This document shows positions 18,632-26,341 of a DNA stretch of 64,000 bases, piece by piece; position 1 is the first letter of the stretch; the number at the start of each line of letters is the position of its first letter. Origin of the DNA: Streptomyces sp. RFCAC02 (GTDB lineage: Bacteria; Actinomycetota; Actinomycetes; Streptomycetales; Streptomycetaceae); assembly GCF_004193175.1 (NCBI RefSeq), contig NZ_SAUH01000001.1, positions 1,529,501-1,593,500 of the forward strand, written 5' to 3'. The position numbers and the translations under genes were made by a program. Below the pieces are notes generated by a model. The model was not told the origin of the DNA, searched no databases, and saw only the letters and a list, made by a program, of their open reading frames with translations.

Positions 18632-20806
18632 ATGAGCGCCGACACCGCAGTGACCTCGACCACAACCGCCGGGACCGTCACGCCCACGCACTGCCCGTAC
18701 TGCGCCCTGCAGTGCGGGATGGGCCTGCGGCGGAACGGCACGGGGCTCGACGTGGTGCCGCGCGAGTCGTTCGACGTAAACCGCGGCGCCCTGTGCGGGA
18801 AGGGCCAGAACGCGCCCGCCGTGCTCGCGGCCGGTGCCCGCCTCACCGAGCCGCTGGTGCGCGACACTCCGGGCGGCGCGCTGCGCCCCGCGTCCTGGCC
18901 GGAGGCGCTGGACCGCGTGGCCGCGGGGCTCGCGGGCGTGCGCGACCGGCACGGCCCGGACGCCGTCGGTGTGTTCGGCGGCGGCGGGCTGACGAACGAG
19001 AAGGCGTACGCGCTCGGGAAGTTCGCGCGGGTGGTGCTCGGCACCTCGCAGATCGACTACAACGGGCGGTTCTGCATGTCGTCGGCCGCGGCGGCGGGCA
19101 ACCGGGCGTTCGGGCTCGACCGCGGCCTGCCGTTCCCGCTGGCCGACATCCCGCGCACCGGCTGCGTCGTCCTCGTCGGATCCAACCCGGCCGAGACGAT
19201 GCCGCCGGCGCTGCGGTACCTCACCGAGCTGAGGGCGAACGGCGGCACCCTGATCGTCGTCGATCCGCGCCGCACCAGGACCGCCGAGCAGGCCGACCTG
19301 CACCTCGCGCCCCGCCCCGGGACCGACCTGGCGCTGGCGCTCGGGCTGCTCCACCTCGTCGTCGCCGAGGGCAGGGTCGACGAGGGCTATGTGCGGGAGC
19401 GGACCACCGGCTGGCCCGAGGCCCGCGCCGCCGCCATGGCGCACTGGCCGGAACTGGTCGAACGCGTGACCGGCGTGCCCGTGCCGCGGCTGCGGGAGGC
19501 CGTCCGCATGTTCTGCGAGCCGGAGGCCGCGATGGTCCTCACGGCGCGCGGCCCCGAACAGCAGTCGAAGGGCACCGACACCGTCGGCGCGTGGATCAAC
19601 CTGTGCCTGGCGACCGGGCGGGCGGGCCGGCCGTACTCCGGGTACGGCTGCCTCACCGGGCAGGGCAACGGGCAGGGCGGGCGCGAGCACGGGCAGAAGG
19701 CGGACCAGCTCCCCGGCTACCGGTCCCTCGCCGACCCGGCCGCCCGCGCGCACGTCGCCGGTGTGTGGGGCGTGGACCCGGCGTCGCTGCCGGGTCCCGG
19801 GCGCAGCGCGTACGAGCTGCTGGACGCCCTCGGCCGCGACACGCCCGACGGGGTGCGGGCGCTGCTGCTGATGGGGTCGAACCCGGTCGTCTCCGCGCCG
19901 CGCGCCGCGCACATCGAGGAACGGATGCGGTCCCTGGACTTCCTCGCCGTGTGCGACGTGGTCCTGTCGGAGTCGGCGCGGCTGGCGGACGTGGTCCTGC
20001 CCGTGACGCAGTGGGCGGAGGAGACGGGGACGCTGACCAATCTGGAGGGGCGGGTGCTGCTGCGGCGCAAGGCGGTGGACGCGCCGCCCGGGTGCCGCAG
20101 CGATCTCGACGTGCTGAACGGGCTGGCCGCGCGCCTCGGGCACGCGACGGGGTTCCCGGTGGTGGCGGAGGAGGTGTTCGCGGAGCTGCGGCGGGCGTCG
20201 GCGGGCGGCGTCGCCGACTACGCGGGCATCTCGTACGACCGGATCGCGGCGGAGGACGGGGTGTTCTGGCCGTGTCCCGAGCCGGGGCACCCGGGGACGC
20301 CGCGGCTGTTCCTCGACCGGTTCGCGACGCCGGACGGGCGGGCGCGGTTCGCGCCGGTGAGCCACCGGCCGTCGGCGGAGGAGCCGTGCGCGGAGTACCC
20401 GCTGCTGCTGACGACCGGACGGGTCCTGGCGCAGTACCAGTCGGGCGCGCAGACCCGGCGGGTCGCCGAGCTGAACGCGGCGGCGCCCGGTCCGTTCGTG
20501 CAGGTCCACCCGCGGCTCGCGGAGCGGCTCGGCGCGGTGGACGGCGAACCGCTCGCCGTGGTGTCGCGGCGGGGGCGTGCGGTGGCGCCGGCGCGGATCA
20601 GCGCGGACATCCGGCCGGACACGGTGTTCATGCCGTTCCACTGGCCTGGCGAGGGGCGGGCCAACACGGTGACGAACCCGGCGCTCGACCCGACGTCGCG
20701 GATGCCGGAGTTCAAGGTGTGCGCGGTGCGCGTGGAGCGGGTCGCCGCGAAGCCGGCGGCGGACCGCGCGGTGCCCGGGGAAGCGGTACCCGCGGGGCGT
20801 GTGTGA
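18632..20806 (+). CDS. nasA: Assimilatory nitrate reductase, molybdopterin catalytic subunit
   Basis: The 724-residue protein carries the N-terminal [4Fe-4S] ligands CPYCALQCGM followed by RGALCGKGQ, then the bis-MGD molybdopterin domains: QIDYNGRFCMSSAAAAGNRAFG, GSNPAETMPPALRYL, VVDPRRTRTAEQADLHLAPRPGTD, GYGCLTGQGNGQGGREHGQKADQLPGY, and LLMGSNPVVSAP. The C-terminal molydopterin dinucleotide-binding domain has LLTTGRVLAQYQSGAQTRR. There is no Tat signal, so it is cytoplasmic, and no C-terminal [2Fe-2S] BFD domain. It should reduce nitrate to nitrite, the substrate of NirBD. The ATG at 18632 overlaps a three-codon ATG GCG CCA TGA frame just upstream. Confidence 0.93.
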   Translation: MSADTAVTSTTTAGTVTPTHCPYCALQCGMGLRRNGTGLDVVPRESFDVNRGALCGKGQNAPAVLAAGARLTEPLVRDTPGGALRPASWPEALDRVAAGLAGVRDRHGPDAVGVFGGGGLTNEKAYALGKFARVVLGTSQIDYNGRFCMSSAAAAGNRAFGLDRGLPFPLADIPRTGCVVLVGSNPAETMPPALRYLTELRANGGTLIVVDPRRTRTAEQADLHLAPRPGTDLALALGLLHLVVAEGRVDEGYVRERTTGWPEARAAAMAHWPELVERVTGVPVPRLREAVRMFCEPEAAMVLTARGPEQQSKGTDTVGAWINLCLATGRAGRPYSGYGCLTGQGNGQGGREHGQKADQLPGYRSLADPAARAHVAGVWGVDPASLPGPGRSAYELLDALGRDTPDGVRALLLMGSNPVVSAPRAAHIEERMRSLDFLAVCDVVLSESARLADVVLPVTQWAEETGTLTNLEGRVLLRRKAVDAPPGCRSDLDVLNGLAARLGHATGFPVVAEEVFAELRRASAGGVADYAGISYDRIAAEDGVFWPCPEPGHPGTPRLFLDRFATPDGRARFAPVSHRPSAEEPCAEYPLLLTTGRVLAQYQSGAQTRRVAELNAAAPGPFVQVHPRLAERLGAVDGEPLAVVSRRGRAVAPARISADIRPDTVFMPFHWPGEGRANTVTNPALDPTSRMPEFKVCAVRVERVAAKPAADRAVPGEAVPAGRV

Positions 20807-20878
20807 CAGATGTGACGTGAGGGGCGCGTCCGGTGATTCCCGAGTTGCGGGGCGGCGTTCCCGGGGCAGCATGGAGAG

Positions 20879-21250
20879 ATGGAGGACATCACCGAGCTGG
20901 CCGACGAGCACCTGGCACTGGCCCGTGACGCGGACCACGGGCGCAGCGCCCATCTGTTCCTGCGCGACGGGCCGCTGCGCCAGAGCGTGATCGCGCTGAC
21001 CGCCGGGTCGGTGCTGGAGGAGCACGACGCGCCGCCCGCGTCGAGCATCCAGATCCTGCGGGGCCGGGTCAGGCTGGTCGCCTCGGACGGTGTGGCGGCG
21101 GACTTGGAGGCGGGGCACATCATGCAGGTCCCGCACAGCAGACACACCCTCACGGCGGTGCACGAGTCCGTCGTCCTCATGACCGCGGTGACGGCCACCC
21201 CCGAACCGGTCGTCGTCTACGACACCCGCAGAGAACCGGACACAGCGTGA
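20879..21250 (+). CDS. Cupin-domain protein
   Basis: The 123-residue protein follows the nitrate reductase gene by 72 bases and starts at an ATG with GGAGAG upstream. It folds as a single small cupin: LTAGSVLEEHDAPPASSIQILRGRVRLVASDG for the first motif and LEAGHIMQVPHSRHTLTAVHESVVLM for the second, with the His and Glu that could bind a metal partly conserved. Function is unknown; such proteins may guard metal or redox homeostasis. Its last 34 bases overlap the 3' end of the convergent AraC gene. Confidence 0.85.
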   Translation: MEDITELADEHLALARDADHGRSAHLFLRDGPLRQSVIALTAGSVLEEHDAPPASSIQILRGRVRLVASDGVAADLEAGHIMQVPHSRHTLTAVHESVVLMTAVTATPEPVVVYDTRREPDTA

Positions 21251-22242
21251 GGTCCGGGGGGAACGCCCTCGGTCGGTGAGAGTCCCTGCGCGCGGTGTTC
21301 ACTCGGACGGACGCCGCGTTCCCGCTTGAACGCCGTGCTCAGGGCGAAACCGCTGCCGTACCCGACGCGCCGCGCGACCGAGTCCAGCGTGGCGTCCGGC
21401 TCGCGCAGCAGGTCGGCCGCCATCCCCAGCCGCCGGCCGGTCAGGTACGTCATCGGCGGCTCCCCCACCAGCGCGGTGAACCGCCGTGCCAGCGCCGCCC
21501 GGGAGACGCCGGCCTTGGCCGCCAGGCCGGCGACCGTCCAGGGGTGCGCGGGATGGTCGTGCAGGAGCCGCAGCGCCCGCGCCACCGCTGGATCGCTGTG
21601 CGCGTGCGCCCCGGGCGGCGCGTCGGCGCCGGGGCTGGCGTACCAGGTGCGCAGGGCCTCGATCACGAGGAGGTCGAGGAGCCGGTCGAGGACGACCTCC
21701 TGGCCCGGCGCGTCCCTGCGGATCTCCGCGTCGAGCAGGGCGGGCAGCGGCGAGTCGAAGGCGTGGCGGCGCAGCGGCAGCACGCGCGGCAGCGCATCCC
21801 GGAGGCGGCCGGTGAGGTCGCCGCGCAGCCGGTAGGTGCCGATCAGCAGGACGGTCGGCCCGTCGCCGTCCGGGGTGTTCCCCCATGTCCTGACACCGAG
21901 GTCCATCTCCTCGCACAGGTCGGTGCCGTCGGCGGCGACGCTGCACCCGCCCGGGCGGATCGTGGCCTGCGGCTCGGTCGCCGGGTCGTCGGCCACGGTG
22001 TAGGGCGCGGGGCCGCGCACGAGCGCCAGTTCCCCCGCCGTCAGCGGTTCGACGCCTCCCGCACCCTGCGGGTGGACGCACGCGCTGCCGCGTACCACGC
22101 TGATGACGGTCAGCGGCGCCTCGTCACGCACGGCCACGCACCACGGGGGGCGCAGCACCGCCCGCATCAGGAACGCGCCACGGGCACGCGGGCCGTCGAG
22201 AAGACTGCCCAGCGCGGCGCCGGGCAGGTGTTCGATTTCCAT
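21217..22242 (-). CDS. AraC-family regulator with cupin-type sensor (AraC_binding_2-like)
   Basis: I choose the ATG at 22242 (MEIEHLPGAALGSLLDG), giving 341 residues. The N-terminal region (residues 1-190) is the cupin sensor seen in AraC proteins beside cupin or oxidoreductase genes (ARGAFLMRAVLRPPWCVAV, VLIGTYRLRGDLTGRL). The C-terminal 100 residues contain the paired HTH: AGLAAKAGVSRAALARRFTALVGEPP and LDSVARRVGYGSGFALSTAFKRERGVRPSEHR. It converges on the cupin gene and overlaps it by 34 bases, so expression of one may interfere with the other. Its target is unknown. Confidence 0.9.
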   Translation of the reverse strand: MEIEHLPGAALGSLLDGPRARGAFLMRAVLRPPWCVAVRDEAPLTVISVVRGSACVHPQGAGGVEPLTAGELALVRGPAPYTVADDPATEPQATIRPGGCSVAADGTDLCEEMDLGVRTWGNTPDGDGPTVLLIGTYRLRGDLTGRLRDALPRVLPLRRHAFDSPLPALLDAEIRRDAPGQEVVLDRLLDLLVIEALRTWYASPGADAPPGAHAHSDPAVARALRLLHDHPAHPWTVAGLAAKAGVSRAALARRFTALVGEPPMTYLTGRRLGMAADLLREPDATLDSVARRVGYGSGFALSTAFKRERGVRPSEHRAQGLSPTEGVPPGPHAVSGSLRVS

Positions 22243-22306
22243 GGCGGGAGAGTAGCCCGAACGGGCGACAATCACGGGCCGCGCGCGGCACGGTAGCGTC
22301 GGAGGC

Positions 22307-22957
22307 ATGCATGCCGACAGCGACCCCGCCACCGCCACTCCGCACGTGCCGCCCCGGCCTGCGGCACCGGGCCGGTCGGCGGCCCCGGTGATCCGCCCGG
22401 CCGAGCCGGACGACGCGTTCCCCATCACGGCGATCTTCGCGCACTACGTCGTCTCGACCCTCGTCACCTTCAGGGAGGAGCCCCTCACGACGACGGAGTG
22501 GCGCCGGAAGATGGCGGACACGGCCGCGCACGGCCTGCCGTTCCTCGTGGTGGAGATGAACGGGGCCGTCGCCGGATTCGCGTACGCAGGACCCTGGCGC
22601 CCGCAGCCCGCCTACCGGCACACCGTCGAGAACAGCATCTACCTCGCGCCCGACCGCACCGGGCTCGGGCTCGGCCGTGCCCTGCTGACGGCGCTGGTCG
22701 AGGGGTGCGAGCGGGCCGGGGTCCGCCAGATCGTCGCCGTCATCGCGGACTCGGGGAGCGACGCGTCCCCGGCACTGCACCGCCGGCTCGGTTTCACGGA
22801 GGCGGGCCGGCTGCGCGCGGTCGGGCACAAGCACGGACGGTGGCTCGACACCGTGCTGATGCAGCGGGACCTGGCCACCATCGCGGAACGGCCGGGCGGC
22901 CTCACCGTCCCCGAGGGCGCACTCGGCCCGGAGGGACCGTCGACGGAGCACCACTGA
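22307..22957 (+). CDS. GNAT acetyltransferase, phosphinothricin-acetyltransferase-like
   Basis: The 216-residue protein resembles the PAT/Bar branch of GNAT enzymes: IRPAEPDDAFPITAIFAHYVVST, FREEPLTTTEWRRKM, FAYAGPWRPQPAYRHTVENSIYL and the CoA loop RTGLGLGRALLTALVEG. Members acetylate phosphinothricin, methionine sulfone or related amino acids. The first 27 residues are low-complexity, and a GTG at 22388 directly before IRPAEPDD is an alternative start. The gene is divergent from the AraC regulator, 64 bases away. The substrate is inferred from family only. Confidence 0.85.
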   Translation: MHADSDPATATPHVPPRPAAPGRSAAPVIRPAEPDDAFPITAIFAHYVVSTLVTFREEPLTTTEWRRKMADTAAHGLPFLVVEMNGAVAGFAYAGPWRPQPAYRHTVENSIYLAPDRTGLGLGRALLTALVEGCERAGVRQIVAVIADSGSDASPALHRRLGFTEAGRLRAVGHKHGRWLDTVLMQRDLATIAERPGGLTVPEGALGPEGPSTEHH

Positions 22958-23025
22958 CCACAGGGCGCGGCCGGTGCCCCGGCACACCGGCCCGCCGAAG
23001 GCACTGACGATCCGTCGTAAAGGAG

Positions 23026-24102
23026 TCAAAGCCGGCTCGGGCCGGCCGGTGCCGGTGGCCGGACCTCATCCAAGGGCTCGCCGATCCGCGCGAGCACCTC
23101 GCGGGACAGTGTCCGGAACTCCTTGTAGCAGGTCTTCACGTACTGCTGAGTGCTGCCCAGGGCTCCGTCTGCCGGCTTCAGATCGAACATCGGCTTCCTT
23201 GCGTCGTGCGCCAGAGGCATCAGGCTCCGGTAATTCCGCAAGGTCGCGATGCGATGGCGGTCGTCCTCGCGGGTGGGCCGGGTCTCGTCGAGAACTGCCG
23301 AGGAGTAGACCCAGGGAATTCTCTTGAGCCACCGTTCGTACGCCTTGACCGGTCGATCCAGCCGCATCTCCGGCTGCATGATCACGTATCCGAGGGGACG
23401 CATATCGGCTTGGGGTGCAGAGATGTTCTGCGGCACCCGGGGAAGCACAAGCTGTTGCCAGTCAGCGCGCCACTGGCGCAGTGTCGGTCCCAGGTTGCTG
23501 AGGCCCTTGAGCGAGAACAGGTCCGCGGCCAATGGCATCAGTACGGTGTCGGCTGAAATCAATGCGGCTCGGTTGATGGCTCCCAGGTTGGGGCCGATGT
23601 CGATCAGCACGACATCCGCGTCCACGGCCTTCGCCGCCTGCTCCATGATCCGATGGAAAGCTGTCGATGTACGGATGGCTGCGACGTCTCCCGCATAGGC
23701 ACGAGACCATTCGTTGGACAGTTTGTCCTCGAAGCGGCTGAGATCGAGGCTGCCGGGCAGCAACCAGAGGCCGGGCCGGAGCCTGACGGGCTCGACAGCC
23801 CCGATGTCGCCCACCCCTTCGAGGATGGGACGGACGGCATCGGCGATGGTCTGTCCGCTGCGAACGCGTCCGATCCCGGGGAGGCCCGCCGGTACCGCGC
23901 CTTGATCGATGAGCTCGGAAGGATTTTCCCAGAGCTCTTCGATCTCCGTCTCATCCAGGCACATGGAGGTGAGGTTCGCCTGTGGATCCAGGTCGATGGC
24001 GAGAACACTCGGACCGAGACGCCGGATCATGTGCGCCAGGTGGTAGGTGAGGGTGGTCTTTCCCACGCCTCCCTTGTTGTTGAACAACGCAATCGATGTC
24101 AT
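23026..24102 (-). CDS. ParA/Soj-like P-loop ATPase (orphan, partner of AlbA_2 protein)
   Basis: The start at 24102 has GGAGGG upstream and overlaps the stop of the preceding gene (ATGA), so translation is coupled. The 358-residue protein has the deviant Walker A of ParA proteins, FNNKGGVGKTTLTYHLAHMI, the switch LAIDLDPQANLTSM and the Walker B-like DVVLIDIGPNLGAINRAAL. It is longer than chromosomal Soj, with an insertion at about 70-130 and a C-terminal extension (QQYVKTCYKEFRTLSREVLARIG). No ParB, parS-like repeat or plasmid genes are near. With the AlbA_2 protein it forms a two-gene cassette of lower G+C (60-base samples counted at 65 and 68 percent). The role is unknown; a mobile or defence function is a guess from layout. 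Confidence 0.85.
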   Translation of the reverse strand: MTSIALFNNKGGVGKTTLTYHLAHMIRRLGPSVLAIDLDPQANLTSMCLDETEIEELWENPSELIDQGAVPAGLPGIGRVRSGQTIADAVRPILEGVGDIGAVEPVRLRPGLWLLPGSLDLSRFEDKLSNEWSRAYAGDVAAIRTSTAFHRIMEQAAKAVDADVVLIDIGPNLGAINRAALISADTVLMPLAADLFSLKGLSNLGPTLRQWRADWQQLVLPRVPQNISAPQADMRPLGYVIMQPEMRLDRPVKAYERWLKRIPWVYSSAVLDETRPTREDDRHRIATLRNYRSLMPLAHDARKPMFDLKPADGALGSTQQYVKTCYKEFRTLSREVLARIGEPLDEVRPPAPAGPSRL

Positions 24103-25295
24103 ACGGCCCTCCTGAGCACGACAACCCACGAGGAAGCATCCACCTGGAACTCGGCGGGCGGATTCCCGTTGTCCTCCAGCGCCCTTCTCACCCGCCCGAT
24201 ACCCCGGCCGAACCGGTTCACATACCCAAGCCCTTTCATCGCGGCTGCCAGGGACGGATTGCGGTAATCGGTGACACGGTCGAAGTTGTCGTCCCGGACC
24301 TGCCCGAACGGTCCGCCAGGATTGGTGATCTCGATTCGGTCGTCGAACCAGACGATCCGGGTCGGCGCGTAGGACGTCTCATAGTTCCGGTGCATGAGCG
24401 CGTTCATGCAGAGCTCACGCAGTGCCTCCAGCGGATAGTCCGGTCGGGGCGTCTCCCGGAAGCCGTCCTCCACAAGCCTCGTGCGCAGATTGCTCCGCAG
24501 GAGGGGTTCCAGACGTGCGGAGAGTCCTACCAGATTCTGCCGAAGCTCCTGCTCATCGACGATCGGGGCATCGAGGTCAACGCCCTGGTAGCGCACGAAC
24601 TGGACGTACGCTCCGGGTACATGACCGGCGGGATCGAGTCCGACGACCAACAGACCCAGCACGGTCGGCGTGCCGCTGTGGGTCATGAGGTGGAGCGAGG
24701 AGAGCTGAAGATCGATGGGGCGGCCGTTCTCCTCGATGACGTCCGGATCGACCATGGAAGGCAAATATGACTGCTGGAACAGGTCCAGGTCCAGGTCATC
24801 GACGCGGGCCAGTTCCATCGGGCGCGTATCGAAAGGACGGTCTTGGGTACGTCGGCGCTCCGAGAGGACCCGCTCGTCCTCCCGGTTGGCCTTACGCGTG
24901 GTGGGGCCGGGGCGAACCCACACAACGCCGTCGTATCGCACCGGCGGCGTCGCGGACGCGGCCACGTGGAGCCGGATGACGGGTTTGCCTCGGTAGACGG
25001 CCCGCTCAACCGAGAGGGACGGGCGATCGAGAATGAGGCCGGAGTCCCGTATCTCGGTGAGCTGGAGAAGCGCGCGATCGCTCAGATCGATGTCGTCGAC
25101 GGGCATACCTTTGTCGTCCACTCCCACGAGGATGTCACCCCCGCCACGACCACTCAGGTCATTGGCCATGGCGCACACCGCGTGGCCGATGGCGTCGCCC
25201 CGCCTGCCCTCGCGCTTGGGACTGCTCTTGAACTCGAGGCAGGCCGACTCCTGGGTTCCCAGCAGGTCGGCCAGATCCACGTCTTCATCGCTCAC
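24099..25295 (-). CDS. AlbA_2 (Schlafen-type) domain and GHKL-ATPase domain protein
   Basis: The GTG at 25295 (MSDEDVDLADLL) is the most plausible start, giving 398 residues, although its ribosome binding site is weak. The N-terminal AlbA_2 domain has ESACLEFKSSPK and AVCAMANDLSGRGGGDILVGVDDKG. The C-terminal third matches the GHKL/HATPase_c_4 module that follows AlbA_2 in transcriptional-regulator-like proteins: EALRELCMNALMHRNYE with the conserved Asn, IVWFDDRIEITNPGGPFG, and NRFGRGIGRVRRALEDNG. The domains suggest nucleic-acid binding coupled to ATP. It is co-translated with the ParA-like gene and has lower G+C than its neighbours, which points to acquisition by transfer. Confidence 0.85.
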   Translation of the reverse strand: MSDEDVDLADLLGTQESACLEFKSSPKREGRRGDAIGHAVCAMANDLSGRGGGDILVGVDDKGMPVDDIDLSDRALLQLTEIRDSGLILDRPSLSVERAVYRGKPVIRLHVAASATPPVRYDGVVWVRPGPTTRKANREDERVLSERRRTQDRPFDTRPMELARVDDLDLDLFQQSYLPSMVDPDVIEENGRPIDLQLSSLHLMTHSGTPTVLGLLVVGLDPAGHVPGAYVQFVRYQGVDLDAPIVDEQELRQNLVGLSARLEPLLRSNLRTRLVEDGFRETPRPDYPLEALRELCMNALMHRNYETSYAPTRIVWFDDRIEITNPGGPFGQVRDDNFDRVTDYRNPSLAAAMKGLGYVNRFGRGIGRVRRALEDNGNPPAEFQVDASSWVVVLRRAV

Positions 25296-25575
25296 GGCAC
25301 CATTCTGCCGTGCCGACCCCCACGTCGGCCGGAGGCCGGAACAACGGCTCCCGGGCTCGCGAGCCACCCGTCGGCCCGTCCACATCCCCCGGAGCCATGC
25401 CGGCCAGGTCGCACGAGGGTCGTCGAGCCGGCACCCGCCGTCACCGAACCGGAGAGCCTCATCCGCACGAGCCCGAGCCGACGACCGTCTCAGGGCCGAC
25501 GGGCCACCGACTTCCTGCCTGTGCTGCGGGACTTCTCCGCGCGCTGACCCGGCCCGGCGTCGTCGCCCCGGGGCG

Positions 25576-26241
25576 TCAGACGAGGAGTGCGAACGTCGCG
25601 GTCACCGAGGAACGGATCGTCAGACGGCCGGGTATCAGGTCGCCCTCGCCGCCGGGGCCGCCCGGCTGTGCGGGGGCGGCGGAGCGCGTCATGGCGCCGT
25701 AGCCGGAGGGCGGCACCGCCGGGTCGCGGTCCTCGATGGCGGTGACCGCGCCGAGCCGCGCCCCTGCGGCCTCGGCGTACAGCTCGGCCTTCGCACGCGC
25801 GTCGGCGACGGCGGAGCGGCGGGCGCGGGACTGGAGCTCGCCGCGGGCGGCCACGTCGAAGGTGACCCCGTCGATCTGGTGCGCGCCCGCGTCGACGACC
25901 TGGACGAGGAGCGGTTCGAGCAGGTCGAGGTCCCGCACCTCGACGGCGAACGACGCCGCGCACTCGTAGCCGAGGAAGCGGCGGTCCTGCCCGTAGCTCC
26001 AGGAGGAGCGCAGGTTGAGGCGGGAGGTGGCGACCGCGTCGTCCGGCACGCCGTGGCCGCGCACCACCTGGCGTATCAGGGCGACGAGCGCGTGCGTCTC
26101 CCGGAAGGCTTCGGACGGCTCCTGCCGCGTCTGCCGGATCGACAGGTTGACGCGCGCCAGGTCCGGGACGGCGCGGACGGTGCCCGTGCCGTGGACGGTG
26201 ACGCCTCCGTGACCGCCCGGGGCGGAAGTGATGCCGTTCAT
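25576..26241 (-). CDS. SIMPL (DUF541) domain protein
   Basis: I take the ATG at 26241 (MNGITSAPGG); a TTG four codons earlier is possible. The 221-residue protein is a SIMPL-domain member: VHGTGTVRAVPDLARVNLSI, VATSRLNLRSSWSYG, VEVRDLDLLEPLLVQVVDAGA, and ARAKAELYAEAAGARLGAV. No signal peptide is visible, unlike many Gram-negative homologues, so it is probably cytoplasmic. Family functions are unclear, with links to oxidative stress and to signalling-complex proteins. It stands alone; a powerful hairpin (26277-26325) shields it from the upstream MFS gene. Confidence 0.88.
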   Translation of the reverse strand: MNGITSAPGGHGGVTVHGTGTVRAVPDLARVNLSIRQTRQEPSEAFRETHALVALIRQVVRGHGVPDDAVATSRLNLRSSWSYGQDRRFLGYECAASFAVEVRDLDLLEPLLVQVVDAGAHQIDGVTFDVAARGELQSRARRSAVADARAKAELYAEAAGARLGAVTAIEDRDPAVPPSGYGAMTRSAAPAQPGGPGGEGDLIPGRLTIRSSVTATFALLV

Positions 26242-26276
26242 GCCCCCATACAAGCAGGTGGGTACGACAACGGGAA

Positions 26277-26325
26277 CGCGCGGCGGCCGGCGGCCCCTCC
26301 GGGGGGTGCCGCCGGCCGCCGCGCG
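26277..26325 (-). terminator. Very strong hairpin terminator after the MFS-USP gene
   Basis: An 18 bp perfect stem, CGCGCGGCGGCCGGCGGC at 26277-26294 and its complement at 26308-26325, encloses a 13-base loop. It lies 17 bases past the stop of the MFS gene and before the SIMPL gene on the same strand. No T tract follows, but the stem alone should stop elongation. Confidence 0.8.
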
Positions 26326-26341
26326 GTGCCGTGCCGGTGCG

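Noticed and set aside
21217..21250. 34-base overlap of cupin and AraC genes as a sequencing error or pseudogene
   Set aside because: Both proteins are complete with normal C-termini, so the overlap is real and convergent.
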